The notes beneath the pieces were generated by a model. It did no database searches and was not told the DNA's origin. It saw only the letters and a list, made by a program, of their open reading frames with translations. A DNA stretch of 64,000 nt, taken from positions 1 through 64,000 of the forward strand of contig NZ_VTOM01000015.1 in NCBI RefSeq assembly GCF_009765365.1, in the 5' to 3' direction. The stretch comes from Antarcticirhabdus aurantiaca. GTDB lineage: Bacteria; Pseudomonadota; Alphaproteobacteria; Rhizobiales; Rhizobiaceae. Position numbers and translations under genes: made by a program. Shown here one piece after another: positions 21,035 through 29,333 of this stretch; the stretch's first letter is position 1; each line of letters opens with the position of its first letter.

Positions 21035-21796
21035 TCAGGGGATATGGATGGATGCGCCGGTCGGCGCAACCCTCGCGAAAACCAGGACATCGACACTCGC
21101 CGCACCCGCCTTCAAAAGCGCCCGCGAGGCGCTGCGCACGGTGGCGCCGGTCGTATAGACGTCGTCGACGAGAAGCACCCGTCGCCCCTCGACGAGGGCC
21201 CAGTCGCCCGACTCGACGCGAAACGCGCCGCGCACGTTCTCGCGCCGCTGCGCGGGGCCGAGCCCGACCTGCGCCCGCGTCGGCCTGACGCGCCGCAGCG
21301 CCTGCGGCGCGAAGCCGGGCGCAGGGGTCCGCACTAGGCGTCGCGCGAGTTCGGCCGACTGGTTGAAGCGCCGATGCCAGAGCCGGCCGCGATGCAGCGG
21401 CACCGGCACGATCACCTCGGCCTCGGCGAGGAGCTCGCCGCCCGCCCGCGCCATCCAGGCGGCGAGAAGCGGCGCAAGGTCCAGCCTGTCGCCGTATTTC
21501 AGCCGCGCCGCGAGCTTGGCCGACAGGCCACCGTAAAGCACGGCCGCCCGCAGGCGCGCGAAGGGCGGCGGGTCGGCGATGGCGTCCGCCGACAGGCTGC
21601 CGGGGCCGGGATCGTAGCCGAAAGGCAGGCCCAGAACCTCGCAGAACGGCCGCTCAACGAAGGCGAGGCTCGTCCAGCAGCCGGCGCACACGGCCTCGCG
21701 CCCCATCAGCGGCCGATCGCAGCCGGCGCAGAGCGGCGGGAACAGGAAGCGGTCGAGGACGCTCGCGACCTCGCCGACACCGCCCCAGAGCCCCAC
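21035..21796 (-). CDS. comF: ComF family phosphoribosyltransferase-like protein
   Basis: 253-residue protein with an N-terminal double zinc-finger-like CAGC ... CAGC region and a C-terminal phosphoribosyltransferase domain with the PRPP motif RVLLVDDVYTTGAT. ComF proteins are linked to DNA uptake in competent bacteria but are nearly universal; their role in rhizobia is unclear. I chose the GTG at 21796 because GGGAGG lies 6 nt upstream; the ATG at 21880 would add a non-conserved stretch. It is the first gene of the run to DUF1289 and is divergent from a methyltransferase gene. Confidence 0.9.
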   Translation of the reverse strand: MGLWGGVGEVASVLDRFLFPPLCAGCDRPLMGREAVCAGCWTSLAFVERPFCEVLGLPFGYDPGPGSLSADAIADPPPFARLRAAVLYGGLSAKLAARLKYGDRLDLAPLLAAWMARAGGELLAEAEVIVPVPLHRGRLWHRRFNQSAELARRLVRTPAPGFAPQALRRVRPTRAQVGLGPAQRRENVRGAFRVESGDWALVEGRRVLLVDDVYTTGATVRSASRALLKAGAASVDVLVFARVAPTGASIHIP

Positions 21797-21918
21797 GACA
21801 CACCTCCCGCTCTCGCATCCGTCGCCTCGCCCGGCCACGCGACGGCCGGGGTTCAACGCTTGACGATACGCCCCTTTCAATCAGCTACAAGGCCTTCCAA
21901 ACAGGACTCGACCCCGCC

Positions 21919-22827
21919 ATGCCCCTGCCCGACGATTCCGCTTCGACGCCCCGCGTCTTCGACCGGCGCCTTCTCGACGAGCGCCGCCGGCGCGCGCTCG
22001 CCCGTCCCGACGCAGGCTCGGCCCGCTTCCTTCTTGCCACGGTCGCGGCCGAGCTCGCCGACCGCTTGTCGCTGGTCCAGCGCAGCTTCGCCGTCGGCGT
22101 CGAGCTCGCGGGACACACCGGCGAGACGGCAGCGCTCGTCGCGCCCGCCGGCCAGGTCGAAACGCTGCTTCGGGTCGAGCGCGAGGCCTCGCTCCTCGCA
22201 AACGCGCCGCTCGCCCTCGTCGCGGACGAGGAAGCATTGCCGCTGAAGGAGAACAGCGTCGATCTCGTCCTGTCGCCGCTGTCGCTGCACCTCACCAACG
22301 ACACGCCCGGCGTCTTCGCGCAGATCCGGCGCGCACTGCGCCCGGACGGCCTGCTTCTCGCCGCCCTTCTCGGCTCGGACTCGCTCACCGAGCTGCGCGC
22401 CGCGCTGATCGCCGCGGAAACGGAGATCACCGGGGGCGCTTCGCCGCGCGTCGCCCCGCTCGTGGACCTGCGCGACGCGGGCGGCCTTCTCCAGCGCGCG
22501 GGCTTCGCCCTGCCCGTCGTCGACAACGACCGGCTGACGGTCCGCTACGCCACGATGTTCGACCTCATGCGCGACCTGCGCGCCATGGGCATGGCCAACA
22601 TGCTGACCGAGCGCGCGCGGCAGCCGGCGAGCCGCGCCCTGTTCTTCCGTGCCGCCCAGATCTATGCCGAGCGCTACGCCGACCCGGACGGGCGCGTGCG
22701 GGCGACCTTCGAGATCGTCTACCTGTCAGGCTGGAAGCCGCATCCCAGCCAGCAGAAGCCGCTGAAGCCCGGCAGCGCCAAAGCCAGCCTCGCCGACGCC
22801 TTGAAGGACCGCTCGGGCCGCCTTTGA
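21919..22827 (+). CDS. SAM-dependent methyltransferase (BioC/NDUFAF5-like)
   Basis: 302-residue class I methyltransferase. It begins with FDRRLLDERRRRAL and has a methyltransferase type 11 domain (about 45-150), including EEALPLKENSVDLVLSPLSLHLTND. This is the arrangement of bacterial proteins related to NDUFAF5 (complex I arginine hydroxylase) and to BioC. The SAM glycine motif is weak: GVELAGHTGETAAL stands where a GxGxG would be expected. It is divergent from comF with about 120 bp between. The exact substrate is unknown. Confidence 0.8.
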   Translation: MPLPDDSASTPRVFDRRLLDERRRRALARPDAGSARFLLATVAAELADRLSLVQRSFAVGVELAGHTGETAALVAPAGQVETLLRVEREASLLANAPLALVADEEALPLKENSVDLVLSPLSLHLTNDTPGVFAQIRRALRPDGLLLAALLGSDSLTELRAALIAAETEITGGASPRVAPLVDLRDAGGLLQRAGFALPVVDNDRLTVRYATMFDLMRDLRAMGMANMLTERARQPASRALFFRAAQIYAERYADPDGRVRATFEIVYLSGWKPHPSQQKPLKPGSAKASLADALKDRSGRL

Positions 22828-22946
22828 GCCGGCCCGTTCCGTCGCGCCCGTCCATGATCGATCGAGCCCGTCGGAGCACCGCGGCCAGGAATGCCGATGC
22901 TTCGAGCGGTGCGGCACCGTAAACCAAGGCGAGCGTTTTCGCGCCG

Positions 22947-23003
22947 CCTGCAATTGCATGTCGCCATCTTCCCTAGCGACAACTTGCAGGATGATCTGCT
23001 AGT
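22947..23003. promoter_or_regulatory. Candidate operator region of the MarR-type regulator
   Basis: TGCAATTGCA (22949-22958) is a perfect 10-bp palindrome. About three helical turns downstream, ACTTGCA (22982-22988) and TGCTAGT (22997-23003) form a second inverted repeat with one mismatch. CCTGCAA (22947-22953) and TTGCAGG (22984-22990) are also inverted copies. The cluster lies 34-90 bp before the regulator start, where MarR proteins usually autoregulate. Confidence 0.45.
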
Positions 23004-23036
23004 GTCTCTTCCCGTAGGGCACGGTTGAGGTGACGG

Positions 23037-23519
23037 GTGGACGGCGTCCTTTCGGGAAGCGTTCTGGGCTTCGTGCTGGGCGATGCGGCTCGGCTTTGGT
23101 GGCAGTGTTTCGATCGCGCGCTCGACGCGGCGAACGTCGCGTTGACCGGAGGCGAAGTCCGAACGCTCGTTCACATCGCCTATCACCCCAACCTGTCCTT
23201 GCGCGAGCTCGCCGCGCATATGGGGGTCAAGCCGATGACCGCGTCGGAATTCGTGACGCGGCTCGAAGCGCGCGGCCTCGTGACCCGCGCGGTCGACCCG
23301 GTGGATCGCCGGGCGCGTCGCCTCGAGGCGACGCCGGCCGCGCGGCGCGTCTTCGAGAAGATCCAGCCGATCGCCCTGGGCGTCCACCAGAACGCCGTCG
23401 GTCAGCTCGGCGCCGGTGAACGGGAGGAGCTGACGCGCCTCTTGTCGGCCGTGCGCGACAGTCTCGTGCCGGCGGCCAGTGCCGTCCCGCTTCGCGAGAC
23501 CGCGGCCAAGCTCGCCTGA
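23037..23519 (+). CDS. MarR family transcriptional regulator
   Basis: 160-residue winged-helix regulator. Helices 1-2 (GSVLGFVLGDAARLWWQCFDRAL) form the dimer arm. The wHTH covers about residues 35-110, with recognition helix VKPMTASEFVTRLEARGLV and wing DPVDRRARRLEAT. Start codon is GTG, supported by AGGTGA upstream. MarR proteins respond to small ligands or oxidants and often control a neighbouring transporter or enzyme. The convergent YeiH gene just downstream is adjacent but on the other strand, so the target is uncertain. Inverted repeats upstream suggest autoregulation. Confidence 0.88.
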   Translation: MDGVLSGSVLGFVLGDAARLWWQCFDRALDAANVALTGGEVRTLVHIAYHPNLSLRELAAHMGVKPMTASEFVTRLEARGLVTRAVDPVDRRARRLEATPAARRVFEKIQPIALGVHQNAVGQLGAGEREELTRLLSAVRDSLVPAASAVPLRETAAKLA

Positions 23520-23538
23520 ACCGCGCCGGCGACGTCCT

Positions 23539-24513
23539 TCACAGAACGAGGACGACGAACAGGCCGAGGCCGGCGATCCAGATCGTTTCCATCAGGATCA
23601 AAAAAAGTGCGCGCGGGCCGACCGTCACGATCTGCCCGAGCATGGTCTTCATGCCGAGCGCCGCGATCGCCGCGACCAGCGCCCAGCGCGACACGTCGGA
23701 CAGGGCGGTCTGGACGGCCGTCGGCACGAGGCCGAGGCTGTTGACGACGACGAGCGCGACGAAGCCGAGAAGGAAGCCCGGCACCGCGACGCGTCCTCCC
23801 TCCCGCGCGCCGCGCGACACGAAGAACGAGATCAGGAGAACCACGGGCACGAGCATGGCGACGCGCAGGAGCTTCGTCAGCGTGGCCGCGTCGCCGGTCT
23901 CGGTCGAGATCGAGAAGCCCGCGCCCACGGCCTGCGCGACGTCGTGGATGGTCGCGCCGAGGAAGATGCCGATCTGCGCGTGGCTGAGCGATCCCTGGTC
24001 GAGGAGGATCGGGTAGAGCACCATGGCGAGCGTCGAGAAGGTCGTCACGACCACGACCGTGAAGATCGTATCGCTTTCCCGCGCGCCCTCCCCCTTCGGC
24101 AGGACGGAGGCGATCGCGAGCGCGGCGGACGCGCCGCAGATGCCGACCGCTCCGCCGGTCAGCAGGCCGAACAAGCGGGGAAAGCCGAGGAGGCGGGCGA
24201 GAAGCATGCCCGCGCCGATCGTCGTCGCGACGCCGACGACGGCGAGGAGGAGAGGCGCCGGCCCGAGCGACAGGGCGTCGGCGACGGTGATCCGAACGCC
24301 GAGAAGCGCGACGCCCAAGCGCAGCACCGTGCGGGACGTGAAATCGATGCCCGGCTTGCAAGGGCCTTCCGTCGACAGGAAGTTGAAGGCGATGCCGAGC
24401 AGCAGCGCGAAGAGCATCACGGGGCCGCCGTAGTGCTCCGACAGAAACGTCGCGGCGAGCGCCACGACGATGCTGACGAGGAGTCCGGGAAAGAGCAGCG
24501 CGGCGCGGTTCAT
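23539..24513 (-). CDS. YeiH family putative sulfate exporter
   Basis: 324-residue inner-membrane protein with about ten hydrophobic segments. The family block GGAVGICGASAALAIASVLP and the repeated FLGATIHDVAQAVGAGF place it in the YeiH/PSE (UPF0324) family, proposed to export sulfate or related anions produced by sulfonate or taurine metabolism. No sulfonate genes are nearby, so the substrate remains open. It converges with the MarR gene (19 bp between stops). Confidence 0.85.
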   Translation of the reverse strand: MNRAALLFPGLLVSIVVALAATFLSEHYGGPVMLFALLLGIAFNFLSTEGPCKPGIDFTSRTVLRLGVALLGVRITVADALSLGPAPLLLAVVGVATTIGAGMLLARLLGFPRLFGLLTGGAVGICGASAALAIASVLPKGEGARESDTIFTVVVVTTFSTLAMVLYPILLDQGSLSHAQIGIFLGATIHDVAQAVGAGFSISTETGDAATLTKLLRVAMLVPVVLLISFFVSRGAREGGRVAVPGFLLGFVALVVVNSLGLVPTAVQTALSDVSRWALVAAIAALGMKTMLGQIVTVGPRALFLILMETIWIAGLGLFVVLVL

Positions 24514-24764
24514 GCAATCCCGGTGGACGCCGGCCGACAGGCTGTCAATCAGGGCACTTGATCATCGCGTCCCGTTCGCATGGGAAAGCCCAGACGGGCC
24601 TGTCGGGCCGCCAGGCGGCGGCGGAAGGTTTCCCGGGCGAAGCAAGGCGAGGCGCATGTCTGAGGTGGTGGCGCCGACGACCACATCAATTATTTAGCCG
24701 ACTTACCTTTTCACCTGATCCGTCCCCATGGTTTGTAGCTGGAGCGTCGAGCCCTCGGGGTGGA

Positions 24765-25319
24765 TCATTGGGCCCGGCGCTTCAAGGACGTCATGTTGCG
24801 AAGCGCGTTCGTTTTGAAGACGAGGTGCTGGACGAGCGCTCCGACCACGTGAAGGCCGAGAAGCACGAGAAGCGGCGTCCAGAGGGCCGTGTGGAGGTCC
24901 GCATAGCTCTCCAGGCCTGTGATCCAGGCGAGGAGCCCGAGCGCGGGCATGGCGAGCAGCACGGCGTAGAGGAGGCCGTGCGTCGCGCGGGCGAGCCAGA
25001 CGGCCGCCGCCGGCTCGGCGGGATCGTATGCCGGGCGGCCCACGAGAACCCGGTCGACGAGACGGACGGCCATGGCGGCGAGGATCGCCGAGCCGCAAAC
25101 GATGTGCGCCCAGCCGAGCACGGCGTCGGTGCCGGAGATCGCGTGCCCTTCGAAGGTCGCGTCGAACAAGGCCTCCATCGACCCCTTGTCGACGAACTGC
25201 ACCGCCACGAGCGCCACCACCAGCCAGTGGAGAACGACGTGGAGGCGCGTCCAGCCGTCCGGCCGATAACCGGCGGAAGGCGCGGAGGGGGCGGGTATGC
25301 GGGACAGGTCGGCTGGCAT
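24765..25319 (-). CDS. Cytochrome b561 family protein
   Basis: 184-residue inner-membrane di-haem-type cytochrome with four hydrophobic helices. Candidate haem-ligand histidines are in LHVVLHWLVV, HIVCG, THGLLY, LHTAL and LHVVGALVQH. Bacterial members (CybB-like) oxidise superoxide or act as quinol-linked electron carriers. The ATG at 25319 starts the conserved part; upstream codons are not conserved-looking. It follows the sensor kinase on the same strand after about 70 bp and may be co-transcribed with the two-component system. Confidence 0.85.
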   Translation of the reverse strand: MPADLSRIPAPSAPSAGYRPDGWTRLHVVLHWLVVALVAVQFVDKGSMEALFDATFEGHAISGTDAVLGWAHIVCGSAILAAMAVRLVDRVLVGRPAYDPAEPAAAVWLARATHGLLYAVLLAMPALGLLAWITGLESYADLHTALWTPLLVLLGLHVVGALVQHLVFKTNALRNMTSLKRRAQ

Positions 25320-25389
25320 GGCGGCGGCCTTATCGAGGATGAAGCGGTTCCGCTTCTCGCACGGCGCTCTCGCCGCCCCCTGGCCGCGC

Positions 25390-26835
25390 CTATACGGTTT
25401 GGTAATCGCCAGCGGAGGCGGAGGGCGGGACCTCTGGCGCTTGCGGCTTCGGTCCCGGCACGAAGGCGGGCAGGACGAGGCGCATGCGAAGGCCCGGCCC
25501 TGCATCTTCGGCCCTGATCCGTGCGCCGTGCAGTTCGGCGATGGAGGCGACGAGGGCGAGGCCGAGCCCGTGCCCGGGCGTGCTGCGGCTGCGGTCGAGC
25601 CTGTAGAGGCGCCGGAAGACCTTCTCCCGCTCGCCCTCCGGGATGCCGGGCCCGTCGTCGGCGACGTCGATGACGACGGCCTCGGCCTGACGGACCAGGG
25701 ACAGCCGGATCGTCCCCGGCGGCGGAACGTGGGTGATGGCGTTCTCGACGAGGTTGGCGAGCGCCTGGGTCAGGAGATCGGCGTCGCCGAAGACCCGCGC
25801 GCCGGGCTCCAGCGCGACGTCCAGGCGGTGGCCGGCATCCACCGCCACCTCGCCGTAGGCGTCGGCCACGCGCTCGGCGAGGGCGGACAGGTCGACGCAG
25901 CGGAAGCGCGCCTTGCGGGCCCCCGCGTCGATCTGGGCGATGCGCAGGAGCGCGTCGAAGGTCGCGATGATCGCGTCGGTTTCCGCCAGCGCCCCCTCCG
26001 CCGCCCGCTCCAGCGCCGCCGTGTCGCCGGCGCGGCCGAGCCCTTCGAGGCCTTGGCGCAGCCGCGCGAGCGGCGTCCTGAGGTCGTGGGCGATATCGGT
26101 CGACACCTGGCGAAGGCTTTCCACGAGCGTTTCGATGCGCGCCAGCATGTTGTTGATGTCGGCGGCGAGGCGGTCGAGCTCGTCGCCCCGGCCGGAGACC
26201 GGCAGGCGCAGGTCGAGCCGCCCCTCGACGATGCCGCGCGTCGTCGCGGCGATGGCGTCGACCCGGCGCGTCGGCCCGAGCCCGACGATCGCGCCCCCGA
26301 CGAGGGCGAGAAGACCAGTCACGACGCAGCCCGACAGGAGGGCGGAAAACAGGATGTCGTGGATTTCCTCCAGGATGTCGGAGCGCCGGGCGGCCATGAC
26401 GCGGTAGCCGCCGAGCTCGACGCCGTCGGCGTAGAGGCGGTTGCCGCGCCTCGGCCCCTCGGCCGGCGGCGCGGCGTCGTCGGCCCCCGGCTCGGGCAGG
26501 TCCGAAACGCTGCGCCCCGGCTTCCAGGCCTCGGCCGGCAGGTTGCCGCCGATCCGCGAGCCGTCCGGCGCGAGAAGCAGGAAGAAGCGGTCGGGAGCTG
26601 CGCTGTCGACGCGCTCGCCCACCTCCTCGGCCAGCGTTTCCGCCCCGCCCTCGCGGAAGGCCCGCACGAAGAGCTGCATGTCCTCGGCGATGGACGAGCG
26701 CACGATGCCCTGCATCTGCGCCCCCGCCGCGACGTAGGTGACGCCCATGATGACGAGGGCCGAGGCGCCGAACAGGAGCCCGTAGCCCACCGACAAGCGG
26801 AAGGAGGTGGTGCGGAAGCGATCAGGAAGCCGCAT
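25390..26835 (-). CDS. Sensor histidine kinase, PmrB/BasS-like context
   Basis: 481-residue membrane kinase. TM1 is about 15-38, the periplasmic sensor about 40-160, TM2 about 163-186, then HAMP (187-240), DHp with phospho-His 250 (STDIAHDLRTPL) and the ATPase domain with NLVENAITH, DDGPGIP and GHGLGLA. The sensor region is acidic, with an ExxE (E71-E74, EVGE), a motif that binds ferric iron in PmrB; equivalence is speculative. It overlaps the response regulator stop by 14 bp. Because the pair is divergent from eptA, a role in envelope or cationic-peptide/metal response is inferred. Confidence 0.9.
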   Translation of the reverse strand: MRLPDRFRTTSFRLSVGYGLLFGASALVIMGVTYVAAGAQMQGIVRSSIAEDMQLFVRAFREGGAETLAEEVGERVDSAAPDRFFLLLAPDGSRIGGNLPAEAWKPGRSVSDLPEPGADDAAPPAEGPRRGNRLYADGVELGGYRVMAARRSDILEEIHDILFSALLSGCVVTGLLALVGGAIVGLGPTRRVDAIAATTRGIVEGRLDLRLPVSGRGDELDRLAADINNMLARIETLVESLRQVSTDIAHDLRTPLARLRQGLEGLGRAGDTAALERAAEGALAETDAIIATFDALLRIAQIDAGARKARFRCVDLSALAERVADAYGEVAVDAGHRLDVALEPGARVFGDADLLTQALANLVENAITHVPPPGTIRLSLVRQAEAVVIDVADDGPGIPEGEREKVFRRLYRLDRSRSTPGHGLGLALVASIAELHGARIRAEDAGPGLRMRLVLPAFVPGPKPQAPEVPPSASAGDYQTV

Positions 26836-27502
26836 CGAGGACGTAGCCCGAGCCGCGGACGGTGCGGATCATCTCGCCGGAAAAGGGCCGGTCGATCTTG
26901 GCCCGCAGGCGGCTGACATGAGTTTCGACGACGTTGGTCTTCGGGTCGAAGTGGAACTCCCAGACCCGCTCCAGGAGCATGGTCCGCGTCAGCACCCGCC
27001 CCCGGTTGCGCATCATGTATTCCAGAAGCCGGAACTCGCGGGGCTGGAGGTCGACCGGGCGCCCCGCGCGCGACACGGTGCGGGCGATGAGGTTCATCTC
27101 GAGGTCGCCGACGCGCAGCACGGTCTCCTCGCGCTTGTCGGGCGCGGCGCGCCGGGCCAGCGCGTTCAGCCGCGCCATCAGCTCGGAAAAGGCGAAAGGC
27201 TTGAGGAGGTAATCGTCTGCCCCCGCCTCCAGCCCCTCGACGCGGTCGTCGACGCCCGAGACGGCGGTGAGGAAGATCGCCGGCAGGCGCCGCCCCGCCG
27301 CGCGGATCGCCTTCAGGAGCGACAATCCGTCGAGGCCCGGCAGCATCCGGTCCACCACCGCGACGTCGTAGCTGCGCGTCAGCGCCAGCTCGAGGCCCAG
27401 CGGCCCGCTCGCCACGTGGTCGACCTCGTGCCCCTCCTCGCGCAGGCCGCCCGACACGTAGGCCGCGGTCGACGCGTCGTCCTCGATCAGCAGAACCTTC
27501 AA
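26822..27502 (-). CDS. OmpR-family response regulator
   Basis: 226-residue regulator with a receiver domain (1-115; acidic pocket EDD at 7-9, phospho-acceptor D51, K in LLKPF) and a C-terminal winged helix (about 125-222, ending VRGSGYVLDAAS). Start is TTG at 27502, giving MKVLLIEDD with GGAGG about 9 nt upstream; no ATG fits. It precedes the sensor kinase with 14-bp overlap and is divergent from eptA over 163 bp that include a perfect palindrome, a plausible site for this regulator. Confidence 0.92.
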   Translation of the reverse strand: MKVLLIEDDASTAAYVSGGLREEGHEVDHVASGPLGLELALTRSYDVAVVDRMLPGLDGLSLLKAIRAAGRRLPAIFLTAVSGVDDRVEGLEAGADDYLLKPFAFSELMARLNALARRAAPDKREETVLRVGDLEMNLIARTVSRAGRPVDLQPREFRLLEYMMRNRGRVLTRTMLLERVWEFHFDPKTNVVETHVSRLRAKIDRPFSGEMIRTVRGSGYVLDAAS

Positions 27503-27566
27503 GCCGGCGCCCTCCCCGGATCGTCCTCTACCCGATCTCCGACCCCGCATCACGCGGCAGCGGCCT

Positions 27567-27586
27567 CCTATACGAATCCGTATAGG
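27567..27586. promoter_or_regulatory. 20-bp palindrome between response regulator and eptA
   Basis: CCTATACG (27567-27574) and CGTATAGG (27579-27586) are perfect 8-bp inverted repeats separated by AATC. The element lies 65-85 bp from the regulator start and 80-100 bp from eptA, in the only intergenic space shared by both. Its AT-rich arms contain -10-like TATA. It could be the operator of the adjacent OmpR-type regulator or of another dimeric regulator. Confidence 0.55.
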
Positions 27587-27637
27587 CGCGGAGACGTGCC
27601 CCTGAACTCGCGCCGCTAGACAGTCGGGAGGCCGGAG

Positions 27638-27660
27638 CGTTCCGGCGACCAACCGGAACG
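27638..27660 (+). promoter_or_regulatory. Hairpin immediately before the eptA start codon
   Basis: CGTTCCGG (27638-27645) and CCGGAACG (27653-27660) form a perfect 8-bp stem with a 7-nt loop, ending 5 nt before the ATG at 27666. If transcribed, it would cover the region where a ribosome-binding site should be, and the visible site is weak. Translational control is possible; a DNA operator is the alternative. Confidence 0.45.
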
Positions 27661-27665
27661 GTTTC

Positions 27666-29333
27666 ATGCGCCTGTCCAGACCCACCCTCGGCAGCGTGCC
27701 GCTCGCCGCCCTCGTCGCGGCCTATCTCCTTCTCCTCACCAACCGGACCTTCTGGGCGAAGGGCCTCGCCTACTTCTCCGGCCACGAGGCGCAGCTCGCG
27801 GCGCTCGGGCTCGGCTTGTTCCTGCTTCTCCTGGCGGCCTTGACGACGCTCTCGATGAAGTACGTCGTCAAGCCCGTCCTCATCGCGCTCATCCTCGTGT
27901 CGGCCGCCGCCTCGCACTTCGTCGACACCTACGGCTTCCTGATCGACTGCGACATGATCGCCAACGTCGCGCTGACGAGCAGCGCCGAGGCCGGCAACCT
28001 GATGACGCCGGGCTTCCTTCTCCACATGGCGCTCTTCGGCCTCCTGCCGGCATGCCTCGTCGCGCTGGTGCGGGTGCGGCACCGGACCTTCTGGGGCAAG
28101 TTCCGACAAAACAGCCTCGTCGTCTTCCCGAGCATCGCCGCGACGCTTGCCATCGTCCTCGCCTTCTATCCCGGCTTCGCCTCGACCTTCCGGGGCCATC
28201 GCGACCTTCTCGCCAGCCTCAATCCGAGCGCGCCGCTGATCGCGGCGGTGAAGTACGCCCGGATGCGGATCGGCGAGCGCGACTACGTCGCAGCGCCCCT
28301 CGGGCTCGATGCCCGGGCCGGCGCCCGCCCCGGTCTCCTCACCGCCTCCGCGCGCCGTCCCGTCGTCACCGTCCTCGTGGTCGGCGAGACCGCCCGCAGC
28401 GTCGAGTTCGGCCTCAACGGCTATAGCCGCGACACGACGCCGGAGCTGGCCGGCCGCGGCGTCGTGTCCTTCACCGACGTGTCGAGCTGCGGCACCTCGA
28501 CGGCGGTGTCGGTGCCCTGCATGTTCTCGAATCTCGGCCGGGCGAACTATTCCGACGGGGGCGCGCGCTCGGTGGAGAACGTCCTCGACGTCCTCACCCA
28601 TGCCGGGATCGACGTGCGCTGGATCGACAACGACACGGGCGCCTATCACGTCGCCGACCGCGTTCCTTACGCCTTCCTGCCGGAAAGCAACGATCCGCGC
28701 TTCTGCGAAGGCGGCGAGTGCCACGACGAGATCCTGACCGAGCGCTTGAAGGCGGAGCTCGCGACCGTCACGAAGGACACGGTGATCGTCCTCCACCAGC
28801 TCGGCAGCCACGGCCCGGCCTATCACGAGCGCTACCCGACCGCCTTCGAGCGCTTCGCGCCGGCCTGCCGCACGGCCGAGTTCGCCGACTGCACGCGCGA
28901 GGAGATCGTCAACGCTTACGACAACACGATCCTCTACACCGATCATGTCCTGGCGCAGGCGATCGACGCCCTGGCGGCCCGGCCGGACCTCGAATCAGCC
29001 ATGCTCTACGTTTCCGATCACGGCGAGTCGCTCGGCGAGAACGGCCTCTACCTCCACGCCATGCCCTACTTCCTCGCCCCTTCGACGCAGACCACGGTTC
29101 CGATGATCGCCTGGCTCTCGCCGAGCTTCGCCGCCGACCGGGGCATCGACGCGGCCTGCCTGCAAGCGGGCCGGGGCGCGTCGCTCTCCCACGACAACCT
29201 GTTCCACTCGCTGATCGGCCTCGCGAACGTGTCGACGGCGGTCTACGACGAGGGCCTCGACGCCTTCGCCTCCTGCCGCCGCGCGCCGCCGACGGGCCCG
29301 CACGTCGCAGCCCTTCCGGGAGCGGCCTCGTGA
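27666..29333 (+). CDS. eptA: Phosphoethanolamine-lipid A transferase
   Basis: 555-residue inner-membrane enzyme. About five N-terminal transmembrane helices (1-170) precede a periplasmic alkaline-phosphatase-like domain. Catalytic and metal-binding blocks are VVGETAR (E241), SSCGTSTAVSVPCMFS (nucleophile T277), HQLGSHGPAYHERYP and SDHGESLGE. The enzyme moves phosphoethanolamine from phosphatidylethanolamine to lipid A, lowering negative charge and usually giving polymyxin resistance. Six or more periplasmic Cys can form the disulfides typical of the family. It is divergent from a two-component system and coupled by a 4-bp overlap (GTGA) to dgkA, which consumes the diacylglycerol by-product. 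Confidence 0.95.
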   Translation: MRLSRPTLGSVPLAALVAAYLLLLTNRTFWAKGLAYFSGHEAQLAALGLGLFLLLLAALTTLSMKYVVKPVLIALILVSAAASHFVDTYGFLIDCDMIANVALTSSAEAGNLMTPGFLLHMALFGLLPACLVALVRVRHRTFWGKFRQNSLVVFPSIAATLAIVLAFYPGFASTFRGHRDLLASLNPSAPLIAAVKYARMRIGERDYVAAPLGLDARAGARPGLLTASARRPVVTVLVVGETARSVEFGLNGYSRDTTPELAGRGVVSFTDVSSCGTSTAVSVPCMFSNLGRANYSDGGARSVENVLDVLTHAGIDVRWIDNDTGAYHVADRVPYAFLPESNDPRFCEGGECHDEILTERLKAELATVTKDTVIVLHQLGSHGPAYHERYPTAFERFAPACRTAEFADCTREEIVNAYDNTILYTDHVLAQAIDALAARPDLESAMLYVSDHGESLGENGLYLHAMPYFLAPSTQTTVPMIAWLSPSFAADRGIDAACLQAGRGASLSHDNLFHSLIGLANVSTAVYDEGLDAFASCRRAPPTGPHVAALPGAAS

